Source: Caribbeanibacter sp964518305
GTDB taxonomy: Bacteria > Gemmatimonadota > Gemmatimonadetes > Palauibacterales > Palauibacteraceae
Length of the DNA: 15,964 bases
Assembly (NCBI GenBank): GCA_964518305.1
Contig: CAZFDK010000061.1
Location: 1 to 15,964 of the forward strand
Direction: 5' to 3'
The translations under genes were made by a program, and so were the position numbers. This document shows, in pieces, positions 7,563-15,169 of this stretch (within the stretch, counting starts at the first letter, position 1; each line of letters opens with the position of its first letter). A model generated the notes under the pieces. It saw nothing but the letters and a program-made list of their open reading frames with translations. It was not told the DNA's origin and did no database searches.

Positions 7563-8741
7563 ATGCCTCCTGCGACAGAGCCACTCGAGACGCGCCGACC
7601 GCCTTCCGCGGCCGCGGCCCTGCTGCTCGTCGCGCTGGCGACCGTGGCCGCGCCGGTGCCGGTCGGATCCCAGCCTCTGACCGAGCGGACGGACAATCTG
7701 CAGGGGGCATGGATCACCAACCCGCAGAACCTCCACTTCCAGTTTTCCCACCGGTTCCAGGTGTTCTCCCCCGGGGACGCCGACGTGAGCGACATCTTCA
7801 CCTCCGGCGCCGTCAGCAATTATCCCACGTTCGATCTGGGCTACGGGCTCTTCGCCGGGACCATGGCCGGCGTCAAGTACAGCTCCAACTCGCGGGTGGC
7901 CGCCGGGGTCAACGAGTGGCAGCCCTACCTCAAGGTGGCGCCCGTACGGGGACTCGGCCCGGCGGAGTTCTCGGTGGCCGTGAAGGGGGCCTACAACGGC
8001 GGCTCGAAGAGCCTGGACGGGGCGGTCTCCGCCGAGGTGCGCCCCGGCCCCTTCTTCCTCATGGGGGCGGTCCGCGGGTTCCAGGACGGCTTCCGGGGAC
8101 TCCGGCCGGACTCGGTCGGGGACCGGGAGGGGCTGGCCCTGGCCGGGGGCGCCGGCGTGCGCCTCGGCCGCTACGTGACCCTCACCGGTGACGTCTCGGA
8201 CCTGGTGGCGGGGCCCGACGGGGAGGCCGCGTGGAGCGCCGGGATTCACGTCGGCATCCCCTACACGCCGCACACCCTCTCGCTGATGGCGACGAACGTC
8301 TACAGCGGGACTCTCGAGGGCCTCTCCGTCGGCGACGGGGAGGCCGTATTCTGGGGCTTCGAGTTCACCGTTCCCTTCAGCGGCTTCGCACGCTGGGGCA
8401 AGATCGTCGGCGGGGACGAATCGGCCGGGGGAGCGGACGCGGACACGGCGGCCGCCGAGCGACCCGTCCGCCGTTCGGATCGGGTGGTGGAGATCGAGAT
8501 CTCCGAGTTCGACTACGACGGGAAGAGCGTGCGAGTGCCGACGGGGACCGTCGTCCGCTGGGTGAACCGGGACCCGGTGGCCCACACCGCCACGTCGGAC
8601 GCCGGGACGTGGGACTCCGACCTGATCGGGCCCGGCGAGAGCTGGGAGCGCGAATTTTCGGAGCCCGGCCGGCACGTCTATCACTGCACGCCACACCCCT
8701 TCATGACCGGGACTGTGGTGGTTGCCGAGCCCGGCTCCTGA
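7563..8741 (+). CDS. Exported DUF5777-like beta-barrel fused to C-terminal amicyanin-type cupredoxin
   Basis: A 392-residue two-part protein. The N-terminus has an arginine pair (11-12), a hydrophobic core (about 16-32) and a likely signal-peptidase site near VGS|QP. Residues about 45-280 look like a DUF5777-type outer-membrane barrel: alternating, glycine- and aromatic-rich strands, an opening with FQFSHRFQVF (59-68), and a late strand FWGFEFTVPF (263-272). An Ala/Asp-rich linker (about 283-305) leads to a cupredoxin (about 307-390). Its type-1 copper ligands are complete: H341 (VAHT), C375, H378 and M381 in YHCTPHPFM; the Cys-x2-His-x2-Met spacing is that of amicyanin. A single-electron carrier tethered to the outer membrane is the likely role. 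Its partners are unknown and no methylamine dehydrogenase gene is in view. GGAGGG lies 3-4 nt before the ATG. The copper domain is secure; the barrel family name is moderately sure. Confidence 0.85.
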   Translation: MPPATEPLETRRPPSAAAALLLVALATVAAPVPVGSQPLTERTDNLQGAWITNPQNLHFQFSHRFQVFSPGDADVSDIFTSGAVSNYPTFDLGYGLFAGTMAGVKYSSNSRVAAGVNEWQPYLKVAPVRGLGPAEFSVAVKGAYNGGSKSLDGAVSAEVRPGPFFLMGAVRGFQDGFRGLRPDSVGDREGLALAGGAGVRLGRYVTLTGDVSDLVAGPDGEAAWSAGIHVGIPYTPHTLSLMATNVYSGTLEGLSVGDGEAVFWGFEFTVPFSGFARWGKIVGGDESAGGADADTAAAERPVRRSDRVVEIEISEFDYDGKSVRVPTGTVVRWVNRDPVAHTATSDAGTWDSDLIGPGESWEREFSEPGRHVYHCTPHPFMTGTVVVAEPGS

Positions 8742-8833
8742 ACCGGGCGCCACCTTCGGCCCGAGTGACCGCGTGCTCGTCGTGAACATCCAGGGCGGGC
8801 GAAATTTGCCCGCTCCATCCGGCAGGACCAGAT
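8742..8833 (+). promoter_or_regulatory. Intergenic leader of the menaquinone operon
   Basis: This stretch of 92 bp lies between the cupredoxin stop and the first men gene. It contains an inverted repeat (listed separately) and an AGGA at 8824-8827, 6 nt before the TTG at 8834. The heptamer ATTTGCC occurs twice (8804-8810 and 8832-8838); the second copy overlaps the TTG start. I find no convincing -35/-10 pair, so whether the men operon has its own promoter here or is read through from upstream is open. Confidence 0.4.
8793..8815. repeat. Inverted repeat: possible terminator, operator or mRNA hairpin
   Basis: GCGGGC (8795-8800) and GCCCGC (8808-8813) form a perfect 6-bp stem around GAAATTT. 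The stem can extend inward by G-T and A-T pairs and outward to 8793/8815 with one G-T pair. No U-run follows, so a classic rho-independent terminator for the upstream gene is doubtful. It could equally be a protein-binding site or a leader hairpin. Confidence 0.4.
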
Positions 8834-10375
8834 TTGCCTCGCGGGCCGTCCCGCCCGGTCCGCATACCGCCTGTCTTCTTCCTTCATCGAGCCACCCGGA
8901 GACCGGTGCAGCAGCGGGCCGAACAGCCGCGACCTCTGGGGCCCGTCGGGGAGGACCGCCCCGTCCGCGTCGACCGGTGCGGGCGCCTGGTCACCGCCAG
9001 CCGCCCCGTGCATCCCTCGCTCCTCCCCGAGGACCACGGTCGACTTCTCCGGACGCTTGAGGCGCCACGCGGAGCCTGGGAGCGGGAGGAGCGCGTGGGC
9101 GTGCACGCCGGTACCGCGGCCCTGGTGGAGCCCGACGCCGACGGACGGGACCGCTTCTCCTCGGTACGCCGGCGGGGCGCGGCCCGGGCCGGGTCGCCGG
9201 ACGTGGACGGCGGCCGAAGCGGGAGTCCCCCACCCCTCCCGCGGCTCTACGGGGGGTTCTCCTTCCACGCCGCTCCCGATGTCTCCGGAGCGTGGTCCGG
9301 CTTTCCCGCTGCACGCTTCCGGGTCCCGGCGCACGAGGTCAGGATCGAGGGGGACGAGGCGTGGCTCCTCGCCACCCGCAAGGACCGCGGGACGGCCGAA
9401 GAGGACGCCCTGGAGGGGCTTCGTCACCTGGAGGAGCGCGTCGAGCGGTGCCGGTCGGTCGGGCACGGAGATGGGGCTCGCCCGGTGCGGATCGCCCCCG
9501 GTCTCGAGGAGCGTGTGGCCGAGCTCGTCGACGGCGGCGGGCCGGCGGAGGCGGGCGCCGAGCGGGAGCGGTGGATCCGGGGCGTGCAGGAGGCCCTGGA
9601 GGCGGTTCGCGCCGGCCACCTGGAAAAGGTGGTCCTGGCCAGGACGCTGGACATCGCCGCCGGCTCCGCCGTCTCTCCCGTCCGCGTCTACCGTCGCCTG
9701 CGCGCCGACAACCCGCGCTCATCCCTCTTCTTCCTCCAGCCGAAGCGCGGCACGGCGTTTCTCGGGGCGTCGCCGGAGCTGCTGGGGGCGGCTCGCGATT
9801 CGATCTTTCGCGCCACGGCCGTGGCCGGATCCGTGCCGCGGGGCGAGAGCGAGGAGGAGGACGGGGCCCTCGGGCGCGCGCTCATGGAGAGCGACAAGGA
9901 CCGCCGCGAACACGCTATCGTCGCCGAGGAGATCCGCCGCTGTCTGGCCCCCCGGCTTGGAGCTGTCTCCGTCGGGGCGCCGCGCCTGCTGAAGCTCGCC
10001 CGGATCCAGCACCTGGAGTCCGCCGTGGAGGGCCGCCTTCCGACGGGGCGCGAGCTCCATCTCCTCGACCTCATCGCCGATCTCCACCCGACACCCGCCG
10101 TCTGCGGCCGTCCCCGCGATCGCGCCCTCGAGACGCTGCGCAGATCGGAGCCCTTCGAGCGGGGATGGTATGCGGGCCCGGTAGGCTGGTTCGGACCGTC
10201 CGGTCGGGGTGAGTTCGTCCCCGGCCTTCGCTCGGCGGTGCTGCACGACGGAGCCTGGCGGCTCTTCGCCGGCGCCGGAATCGTGGAGGGCTCCGACCCG
10301 GTCCGGGAGTGGGAGGAGACGGGAGTCAAGTTCGTCCCCATGCTCCGTGCCCTGGACGCGGGCGACGGGTCGTGA
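8834..10375 (+). CDS. menF: Isochorismate synthase MenF
   Basis: Converts chorismate to isochorismate with Mg2+, the entry step to menaquinone. From residue about 245 the chorismate-binding fold is complete: LEKVVLAR (263-270, with the general-base lysine K265), FLGASPELL (309-317, E315), the SDKDRREHAIVAEEIR stretch (353-368), HPTPAVCGRP (418-427), ERGWYAGPVGW (442-452) and FAGAGIVEGSDP (478-489). The N-terminal domain is recognisable at LYGGFSF (138-144) and SGFPAARF (155-162). Residues 115-137 are a Gly/Ser/Pro-rich insert. The start is uncertain: the frame has no Met before M351. TTG at 8834 has AGGA at good spacing; GTG at 8906 has GGAG at spacing 4; GTG at 9008 is also possible. Residues 1-45 are Arg/Pro-rich and unlike the family. 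Placement at the head of the men genes favours MenF over a salicylate or anthranilate paralogue. Confidence 0.92.
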   Translation: MPRGPSRPVRIPPVFFLHRATRRPVQQRAEQPRPLGPVGEDRPVRVDRCGRLVTASRPVHPSLLPEDHGRLLRTLEAPRGAWEREERVGVHAGTAALVEPDADGRDRFSSVRRRGAARAGSPDVDGGRSGSPPPLPRLYGGFSFHAAPDVSGAWSGFPAARFRVPAHEVRIEGDEAWLLATRKDRGTAEEDALEGLRHLEERVERCRSVGHGDGARPVRIAPGLEERVAELVDGGGPAEAGAERERWIRGVQEALEAVRAGHLEKVVLARTLDIAAGSAVSPVRVYRRLRADNPRSSLFFLQPKRGTAFLGASPELLGAARDSIFRATAVAGSVPRGESEEEDGALGRALMESDKDRREHAIVAEEIRRCLAPRLGAVSVGAPRLLKLARIQHLESAVEGRLPTGRELHLLDLIADLHPTPAVCGRPRDRALETLRRSEPFERGWYAGPVGWFGPSGRGEFVPGLRSAVLHDGAWRLFAGAGIVEGSDPVREWEETGVKFVPMLRALDAGDGS

Positions 10376-10391
10376 TCCGCCCGGGCCCGAC

Positions 10392-12176
10392 GTGAACCTC
10401 GCCAACCGGAACACGGTCTGGGCCGGGGCCTTCGTCGACGAGCTGGCGCGCGCCGGCGTGCGGGAGATCTGCCTCGCCCCCGGCTCCCGCTCCACCCCTC
10501 TGGTCCTCGCCGCCGCTCGGGACGCGCGCGTCGAGCCCCGGGTCCACGTCGACGAGCGATCCGCCGCCTTCTTCGCCCTGGGAGCCGCCCGGGCCGAAGG
10601 CGGCCCCGCCGCCGTCATCACCACATCGGGCACGGCGACGGCGAACCTCCACCCGGCGGTGATCGAGGCCAGCCAGAGCGGGGTGCCGCTCCTCCTGCTG
10701 ACCGCCGATCGCCCGGTGGAGCTCCGGGGTACCGACGCCAACCAGACCGTTGACCAGGTGGACCTCTACGGCGCGCACGTGCGTCGGTCCTTCGACGTGG
10801 CTCCGCCCCGGATGACCCGCGACTCGCTCCGCTACCTCCGCGGCCTCGCCGCGCGGGCCGTGGAGGCGTCGACCACGGACCCGCGGGGTCCGGTCCATTT
10901 GAACTTCCCCTTCGCGAAGCCGCTGGAGCCCACTCCCGTCCCTGGCGACGTCCCCGACGCGTGGCACGAGACCCCTCCCCGGGAGCTGGTGGGGCGGGAG
11001 GACGGCGCGCCCTGGGTCCAGATCCCGCCCGACGGCCGGACGCCCGCCCCGGACGACCTGCTCGACGAGCTCGCCGCCGCGATCGAGGAGACCGGCCGCG
11101 GGCTCATCGTCTGCGGCCCGTCGTCTCGCCCCGGCGACGCCGGTCCCGCCGCCCTGGAACTCGGCCGGGCCACCGGCTTCCCGGTCCTCGCCGATCCGCT
11201 GTCCGGGGCCCGGTTCGCGCCGGGGGCCGGGGAGGTCGGAGTGGCCGCCTACGATCTGTTCCTCCGCGAGCGGACCCTGTGGGAGGAGCTGGAGCCGGAG
11301 CTCGTGCTTCGGCTGGGGCCGGCCCCCACGTCCCGAGCGCTGGGCGACTTCCTGGAGAGCGCCGAGGGGCGGCACGTGTCCGTAGACGCCGGGCGGCGGT
11401 GGGCGGACCACGCCGGGACGGCCATCGGGCGCGTGCCCGCGTCGCCCGCGTCCGTCTGCCGGGACCTGGCCTCACGCCTGGCGTCGTCGTCCGACGATCC
11501 CGAGTGGGGACGACGGTGGACGGAGCTCGGCGAGTTGGCGCGGGACGCCGCCGAGGACGCGATGGAGAACGGGCTCTCCGAGGGAACGGTGGCGGCCGAC
11601 GTCGCCGGGACCCTCTCCGCAGGGAGCACGCTGGTGGTGGGAAGCAGCATGCCGGTCCGCGACCTGGACGCACTGGGATTTCCGCGAGACGTCCCGCTGC
11701 GCGTTCTCGGGAACCGCGGGGCCAGCGGCATCGACGGGCTGGTGAGCACCGCCCTCGGCGCCGCCGCCCGATCCGGGGGATCGACCGTGGCGCTGCTGGG
11801 GGACCTCTCCCTCTACCACGACATGAACGGCCTGCTGGCCGCCAGGACGCACGACCTCGACGTTACGTTCGTGGTGGTCAACAATGACGGCGGCGGCATC
11901 TTCCACATGCTCCCGGTCCGCGAGTACGAGCCCCCGTTCACCGAGCTGTTCGCCACGCCCCACGGCCTGGATTTCGAGCAGGCAGCCGGGGTGTACGGAC
12001 TGACCCACCGGCGCGTGGAGGATCGCGCGGAGCTCGATGCCTCGCTGTCCGGGCCCGAGGCGAGGGACGGCAGCGGGGGCTCGCGGATCCTGGAGGTACC
12101 CAGCGACCGGGAGGAGAACCGCCAATGGCACGAGGAGCTCGAGCGGACGGTGCGGACAGCCGTGGCCGACCGCTGA
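10392..12176 (+). CDS. menD: SEPHCHC synthase MenD
   Basis: A thiamine-diphosphate enzyme that joins 2-oxoglutarate to isochorismate with loss of CO2, giving SEPHCHC. With the GTG at 10392 it has 594 residues and begins VNLANRNTVWAGAFVDEL, which fits the family start; the same frame is open further upstream but there encodes non-family sequence inside menF. LAPGSRSTPL (28-37) and HVDERSAAF (52-60) are the usual N-terminal motifs, with E55 as the glutamate that activates the ThDP aminopyrimidine. The C-terminal ThDP/Mg2+ motif is GDLSLYHDMNGL (470-481) followed by NNDGGGIFHMLP (497-508). GSSMPVRDLD (417-426) and GNRGASGIDG (440-449) are also diagnostic. The gap after menF is 16 bp and the SD is weak, so coupling to menF is likely. 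Confidence 0.97.
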   Translation: MNLANRNTVWAGAFVDELARAGVREICLAPGSRSTPLVLAAARDARVEPRVHVDERSAAFFALGAARAEGGPAAVITTSGTATANLHPAVIEASQSGVPLLLLTADRPVELRGTDANQTVDQVDLYGAHVRRSFDVAPPRMTRDSLRYLRGLAARAVEASTTDPRGPVHLNFPFAKPLEPTPVPGDVPDAWHETPPRELVGREDGAPWVQIPPDGRTPAPDDLLDELAAAIEETGRGLIVCGPSSRPGDAGPAALELGRATGFPVLADPLSGARFAPGAGEVGVAAYDLFLRERTLWEELEPELVLRLGPAPTSRALGDFLESAEGRHVSVDAGRRWADHAGTAIGRVPASPASVCRDLASRLASSSDDPEWGRRWTELGELARDAAEDAMENGLSEGTVAADVAGTLSAGSTLVVGSSMPVRDLDALGFPRDVPLRVLGNRGASGIDGLVSTALGAAARSGGSTVALLGDLSLYHDMNGLLAARTHDLDVTFVVVNNDGGGIFHMLPVREYEPPFTELFATPHGLDFEQAAGVYGLTHRRVEDRAELDASLSGPEARDGSGGSRILEVPSDREENRQWHEELERTVRTAVADR

Positions 12177-12298
12177 GCCCCGAGTCGACGCCCGCACTGC
12201 GGATCATCCCTCTTCTCCCGCGGCCGGACACGAACGAGAGCCACGAGCCGAACGACGATTCGAACAACCGCCACTTCTGCGAGAGGAGTGTATCCGGA
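12177..12298 (+). promoter_or_regulatory. Longest gap inside the men operon, upstream of menB
   Basis: This 122-bp gap contrasts with the 16-bp, 31-bp or overlapping junctions elsewhere in the cluster. Its second half is less GC-rich than the genes around it (about 12228-12280) and ends with GAGAGGAG (12281-12288), 10 nt before the menB ATG. An internal promoter or processing site is possible. No convincing hexamers or terminator hairpin are visible, and no menH-like reading frame fits here. Confidence 0.35.
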
Positions 12299-13156
12299 AT
12301 GTCGAAGATCACGCTCAAATCCGACGTCGCCTGGACGCAGGTCAAGGACTACGAGGACATCACGTACCACAAGGGGGAGGGCATCGCCCGGATCGCCTTC
12401 GACCGTCCGGAGGTCCGGAACGCCTTCCGCCCGGAGACCATCTTCGAACTCAAGGAGGCCTTCGAGAACGCCCGTGAGGACCAGCGCATCGGCTGCGTCC
12501 TCTTCACCGGGAACGGGCCGGCCGAGGACGGGGGCTGGGCCTTCTCGAGCGGCGGGGATCAGACCGTCCGCGGCGACGAGGGCTACGTGGGCGAGGAGGA
12601 CCAGGTCCCGCGGCTGAACGTGCTGGACCTGCAGAAGCAGATCCGGTTCATCCCGAAGCCGGTCATCTGCCTGAATCCGGGATACGCCATCGGCGGCGGC
12701 CACGTGCTGCACGTGGTCTGCGACATGACCATCGCCGCCGAGAGCGCGATCTTCGGACAGACCGGCCCCAAGGTGGGGAGCTTCGACGCCGGCCTGGGTG
12801 CCGTCTACCTGGCGCGGCAGGTGGGCCAGAAGAAGGCACGGGAGATCTGGTACCTGTGCCGCGAGTACTCCGCCGAGGAGGCCGAGGACATGGGCATGGT
12901 GAACAAGGTGGTCCCGCTGGAGGACCTGGAGCGCGCCGGCGTCGACTGGGCACGCGAGATCCTCAAGAAGAGCCCCATCGCCATCCGGTGCATGAAGTCC
13001 GCGTTCACCGCCGACACGGACGGTCAGATCGGCCAGCAGGAGCTCGCGGGCAACGCCACGATGCTCTTCTACATGACCGAGGAGGGCCAGGAGGGCCGCG
13101 ACGCCTACGTCGAGGGTCGCGAGCCGGACTTCGAGCAGTACCCGTGGCGTCCCTGA
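12299..13156 (+). CDS. menB: 1,4-dihydroxy-2-naphthoyl-CoA synthase MenB (bicarbonate-dependent type)
   Basis: A crotonase-fold enzyme that closes the second ring, turning OSB-CoA into DHNA-CoA. With ATG at 12299 it has 285 residues, like E. coli MenB; the frame is open upstream into menD but that part is not MenB-like. Visible signatures: FDRPEVRNAFRP (34-45), SSGGDQTVRGD (83-93), GYAIGGGHVLHVVCD (128-142) and FGQTGPKVGSFDAG (152-165), plus the C-terminal AGNATMLFYMTEEGQEGR (250-267). The QTGP segment with Q154 and G156 is that of enzymes that borrow a bicarbonate ion as catalytic base; the other class has Asp in place of this Gly. D163 is present. The whole length aligns closely with the family from memory, so the call is firm. 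Confidence 0.98.
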   Translation: MSKITLKSDVAWTQVKDYEDITYHKGEGIARIAFDRPEVRNAFRPETIFELKEAFENAREDQRIGCVLFTGNGPAEDGGWAFSSGGDQTVRGDEGYVGEEDQVPRLNVLDLQKQIRFIPKPVICLNPGYAIGGGHVLHVVCDMTIAAESAIFGQTGPKVGSFDAGLGAVYLARQVGQKKAREIWYLCREYSAEEAEDMGMVNKVVPLEDLERAGVDWAREILKKSPIAIRCMKSAFTADTDGQIGQQELAGNATMLFYMTEEGQEGRDAYVEGREPDFEQYPWRP

Positions 13157-13187
13157 GCGCCCCCACGGCGACCTCCCCGGTGAACCG

Positions 13188-14075
13188 GTGAGCGGCCTCG
13201 GGGTCTGGGTGCGGGCGGCGCGCCCCCGCACCCTGGCCGCCTCCGCCGCGCCGGTGTTCACCGGGAGCGGTCTCGCGGCCAGCCGCGGAGAATTCGACTT
13301 CCTCCCGGCCGCCGCGTGCCTGATCGCCGCCTCGCTGATCCAGGTGGGGACGAACTTCTACAACGACTACTCGGACTGGGCCCGGGGGGTGGACACGCCG
13401 GACCGGAGCGGAGAGACCCGCGTCACCCAGGCGGGACTCCTGACGCCGGATCAGGTCCGCGGCGGAGCCTGGGTCGCCCTGGGCGCCGCCGTGGCCGTGG
13501 GATTCTACCTGGCCGCGGTCGGGGGCTGGCCCATCGTGGCCATCGGCGTGGCCTCGGTGATCTGCGCGGTGACCTACACCGGCGGACCGTGGCCCTTCGG
13601 CTACCACGGGCTCGGCGACCTGTTCGTGTTCGTCTTCTTCGGCCTCGTGGCGGTGGCCGGCACCCACTACGTGCAGGCTGACCGGTGGACGGCCGGCAGT
13701 CTCTGGGCCGGGGCGGGCCTCGGCGCGGTGAGCACCGCCGTCCTGGTGGCCAACAACCTCCGCGACATTCCCACGGATCGGGAGGCCGGCAAGCGCACCC
13801 TGGCGGTGATCATCGGACCCGACGCGTCTCGCGTCGAGTACGGCGCACTCCTGCTGCTGGCGGCCGCGGTTCCGCCGGTGGGCGTTCTCGTCTTCGGCTG
13901 GCCGCCTCCGTCGCTGGCGGCTCTTGCCGGGTTCGTCCTGGTGCCGGGCCCGGCACGGCGGGTCCTCGGAACGGATCCGCGGCGGGACGCGTCGTCGCTG
14001 GACCCGGCCGTCGGTGGGACCGCCCGCGTCCTCGGCGCCTACGGAATCCTGCTGGCGGTGGGGCTGGCGCTGTGA
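13188..14075 (+). CDS. menA: 1,4-dihydroxy-2-naphthoate polyprenyltransferase MenA
   Basis: An integral inner-membrane UbiA-family prenyltransferase that attaches the polyprenyl chain to DHNA with loss of CO2, giving demethylmenaquinone. 295 residues with GTG start; the mature pattern WVRAARPRTL (8-16 region) is the usual MenA opening. The two Asp-rich motifs for Mg2+-diphosphate are intact: N59-D60-Y-S-D63 to D69 (NFYNDYSDWARGVD) and N190-L-R-D193 to D197 (NNLRDIPTDREAGKRT). About eight hydrophobic segments are spread along the chain, for example 40-57, 95-112, 114-130, 145-160, 172-188, 219-236 and 280-295. VTYTGGPWPFGYHGLGD (128-144) is a further family signature. The gap after menB is 31 bp. 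No Met-coded start fits; GGTGA-ACC just ahead of GTG is a weak SD. Confidence 0.96.
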   Translation: MSGLGVWVRAARPRTLAASAAPVFTGSGLAASRGEFDFLPAAACLIAASLIQVGTNFYNDYSDWARGVDTPDRSGETRVTQAGLLTPDQVRGGAWVALGAAVAVGFYLAAVGGWPIVAIGVASVICAVTYTGGPWPFGYHGLGDLFVFVFFGLVAVAGTHYVQADRWTAGSLWAGAGLGAVSTAVLVANNLRDIPTDREAGKRTLAVIIGPDASRVEYGALLLLAAAVPPVGVLVFGWPPPSLAALAGFVLVPGPARRVLGTDPRRDASSLDPAVGGTARVLGAYGILLAVGLAL

Positions 14076-15169
14076 ACGACCGCGCGACGATCGTCGGAGC
14101 CGACATCCGGCCGTACCGACTTCCCCTGGCGGACACCTACCGCTCGTCGCAGGTCGAGCGAAGCGACCGTGAGGGATGGCTCCTGCGGCTGGAGGCCCGC
14201 GACGGCGCCGAGGGATGGGGCGAGGCGGCTCCTCTCCCGGGGCGGACGGAAGATCATCGTGTCGCCGGACGGGCGCTGGAAGCAGCGGGCGGTGCCCTGG
14301 GCGACGGGCCGGCGCCGCCCGACCTGCTGCGCTCGGCGCTCCCGGACGACGCGCCTGCGGCGGCCCACGCTCTCGGACTGGCCCTGGAGGATCTGGAGGC
14401 GCGGCGGTCGGGCGAGGCGCTGGCCATCCGCTGGGCGAGGGAGCACCGGCACAGCGCTCCACTGGGACGTGTGGAGGTGAACGCCACGCTCCCCATGGAG
14501 ACTCCCGAGGAGACGGCAGAGCGGGCCCGTGCGGCCGTGGCCCGCGGCTTCGAATGCCTGAAGATCAAGGTGGGCGAGTCGGCCACGCGCGACCTGCGGC
14601 GACTGACCGCCGTCCGCCGCGAGGTGGGTCCGGAGCCAGCGCTCCGCCTGGATGCCAACGGGGCATGGACGAGGCGGGAGGCCCGGACCCGGCTTCTGCG
14701 CCTGGAGCCCTACGGGATCGAATACGTGGAGCAGCCGCTGCCGCCCGACGATCTGGAGGGACTCGGCCTCCTCCGGGAGGAGAGCGGGACCGACGTCCGG
14801 GTGGCGGCGGACGAGTCGGCCTCCACCCCGGGCCGGGTCAGGACCCTGGCGGAGAACGGCCTGGTGGACGTGGTGGTGCTCAAGCCCGGTGTCCTCGGTG
14901 ATCCCGCGCGCACCCTGGAGTCAGCCCGCACCGCCGACCGCCACGGAATCGACGTGGTGTTCACCACCTGCCTCGGAGCGGCCGTGGAGCGGGCGGGTGC
15001 GCTGCAGCTCGCGGCTGCCGTCGGCCGCGACCCCCATCCGCCCTGCGGGCTGGCCACGGGCGAGCTGTTGGACGACGACGTCGTGCCGGCGCCGACCGGA
15101 CCCGAGGAGGGTGCACTGGCGGTGCCGCTGGACCGACCCGGACTCGGCCTCACCCCCGGCGACGGATGA
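14072..15169 (+). CDS. menC: o-Succinylbenzoate synthase MenC
   Basis: An enolase-superfamily dehydratase that converts SHCHC to o-succinylbenzoate. The GTG start at 14072 overlaps the menA stop (GTGA), giving 365 residues and translational coupling. The capping domain starts IRPYRLPLADTYRSS (12-26) and includes WGEAAPLPG (49-57). The barrel carries the catalytic set in order: K164 and K166 in CLKIKVG, metal ligands D194 (LDANGAW), E220 (VEQPLP) and D247 (ADES), and K271 in VLKPGVLG. All are present. MenC and N-succinylamino-acid racemase or dipeptide epimerase share this fold; the operon setting decides for MenC. It ends in a 4-bp overlap with menE. Confidence 0.95.
   Translation: MNDRATIVGADIRPYRLPLADTYRSSQVERSDREGWLLRLEARDGAEGWGEAAPLPGRTEDHRVAGRALEAAGGALGDGPAPPDLLRSALPDDAPAAAHALGLALEDLEARRSGEALAIRWAREHRHSAPLGRVEVNATLPMETPEETAERARAAVARGFECLKIKVGESATRDLRRLTAVRREVGPEPALRLDANGAWTRREARTRLLRLEPYGIEYVEQPLPPDDLEGLGLLREESGTDVRVAADESASTPGRVRTLAENGLVDVVVLKPGVLGDPARTLESARTADRHGIDVVFTTCLGAAVERAGALQLAAAVGRDPHPPCGLATGELLDDDVVPAPTGPEEGALAVPLDRPGLGLTPGDG

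Noticed and set aside
8681..9619. Minus-strand frame across the menF leader and 5' end
   Set aside because: It has no recognisable domain and overlaps the C-terminus of the cupredoxin gene and the conserved part of MenF.
10209..10391. Upstream extension of the menD frame into menF
   Set aside because: The extension encodes Ser/Arg-rich sequence unlike MenD. The family-like start coincides with the GTG at 10392.
12125..12298. Upstream extension of the menB frame into menD
   Set aside because: MenB-like sequence begins at the ATG at 12299, which has a Shine-Dalgarno; the residues before it do not resemble the family.
11813..13261. Minus-strand frame of 482 codons across menD and menB
   Set aside because: Antisense shadow of two well-recognised genes; the composition is His/Val/Leu/Arg-rich without motifs.
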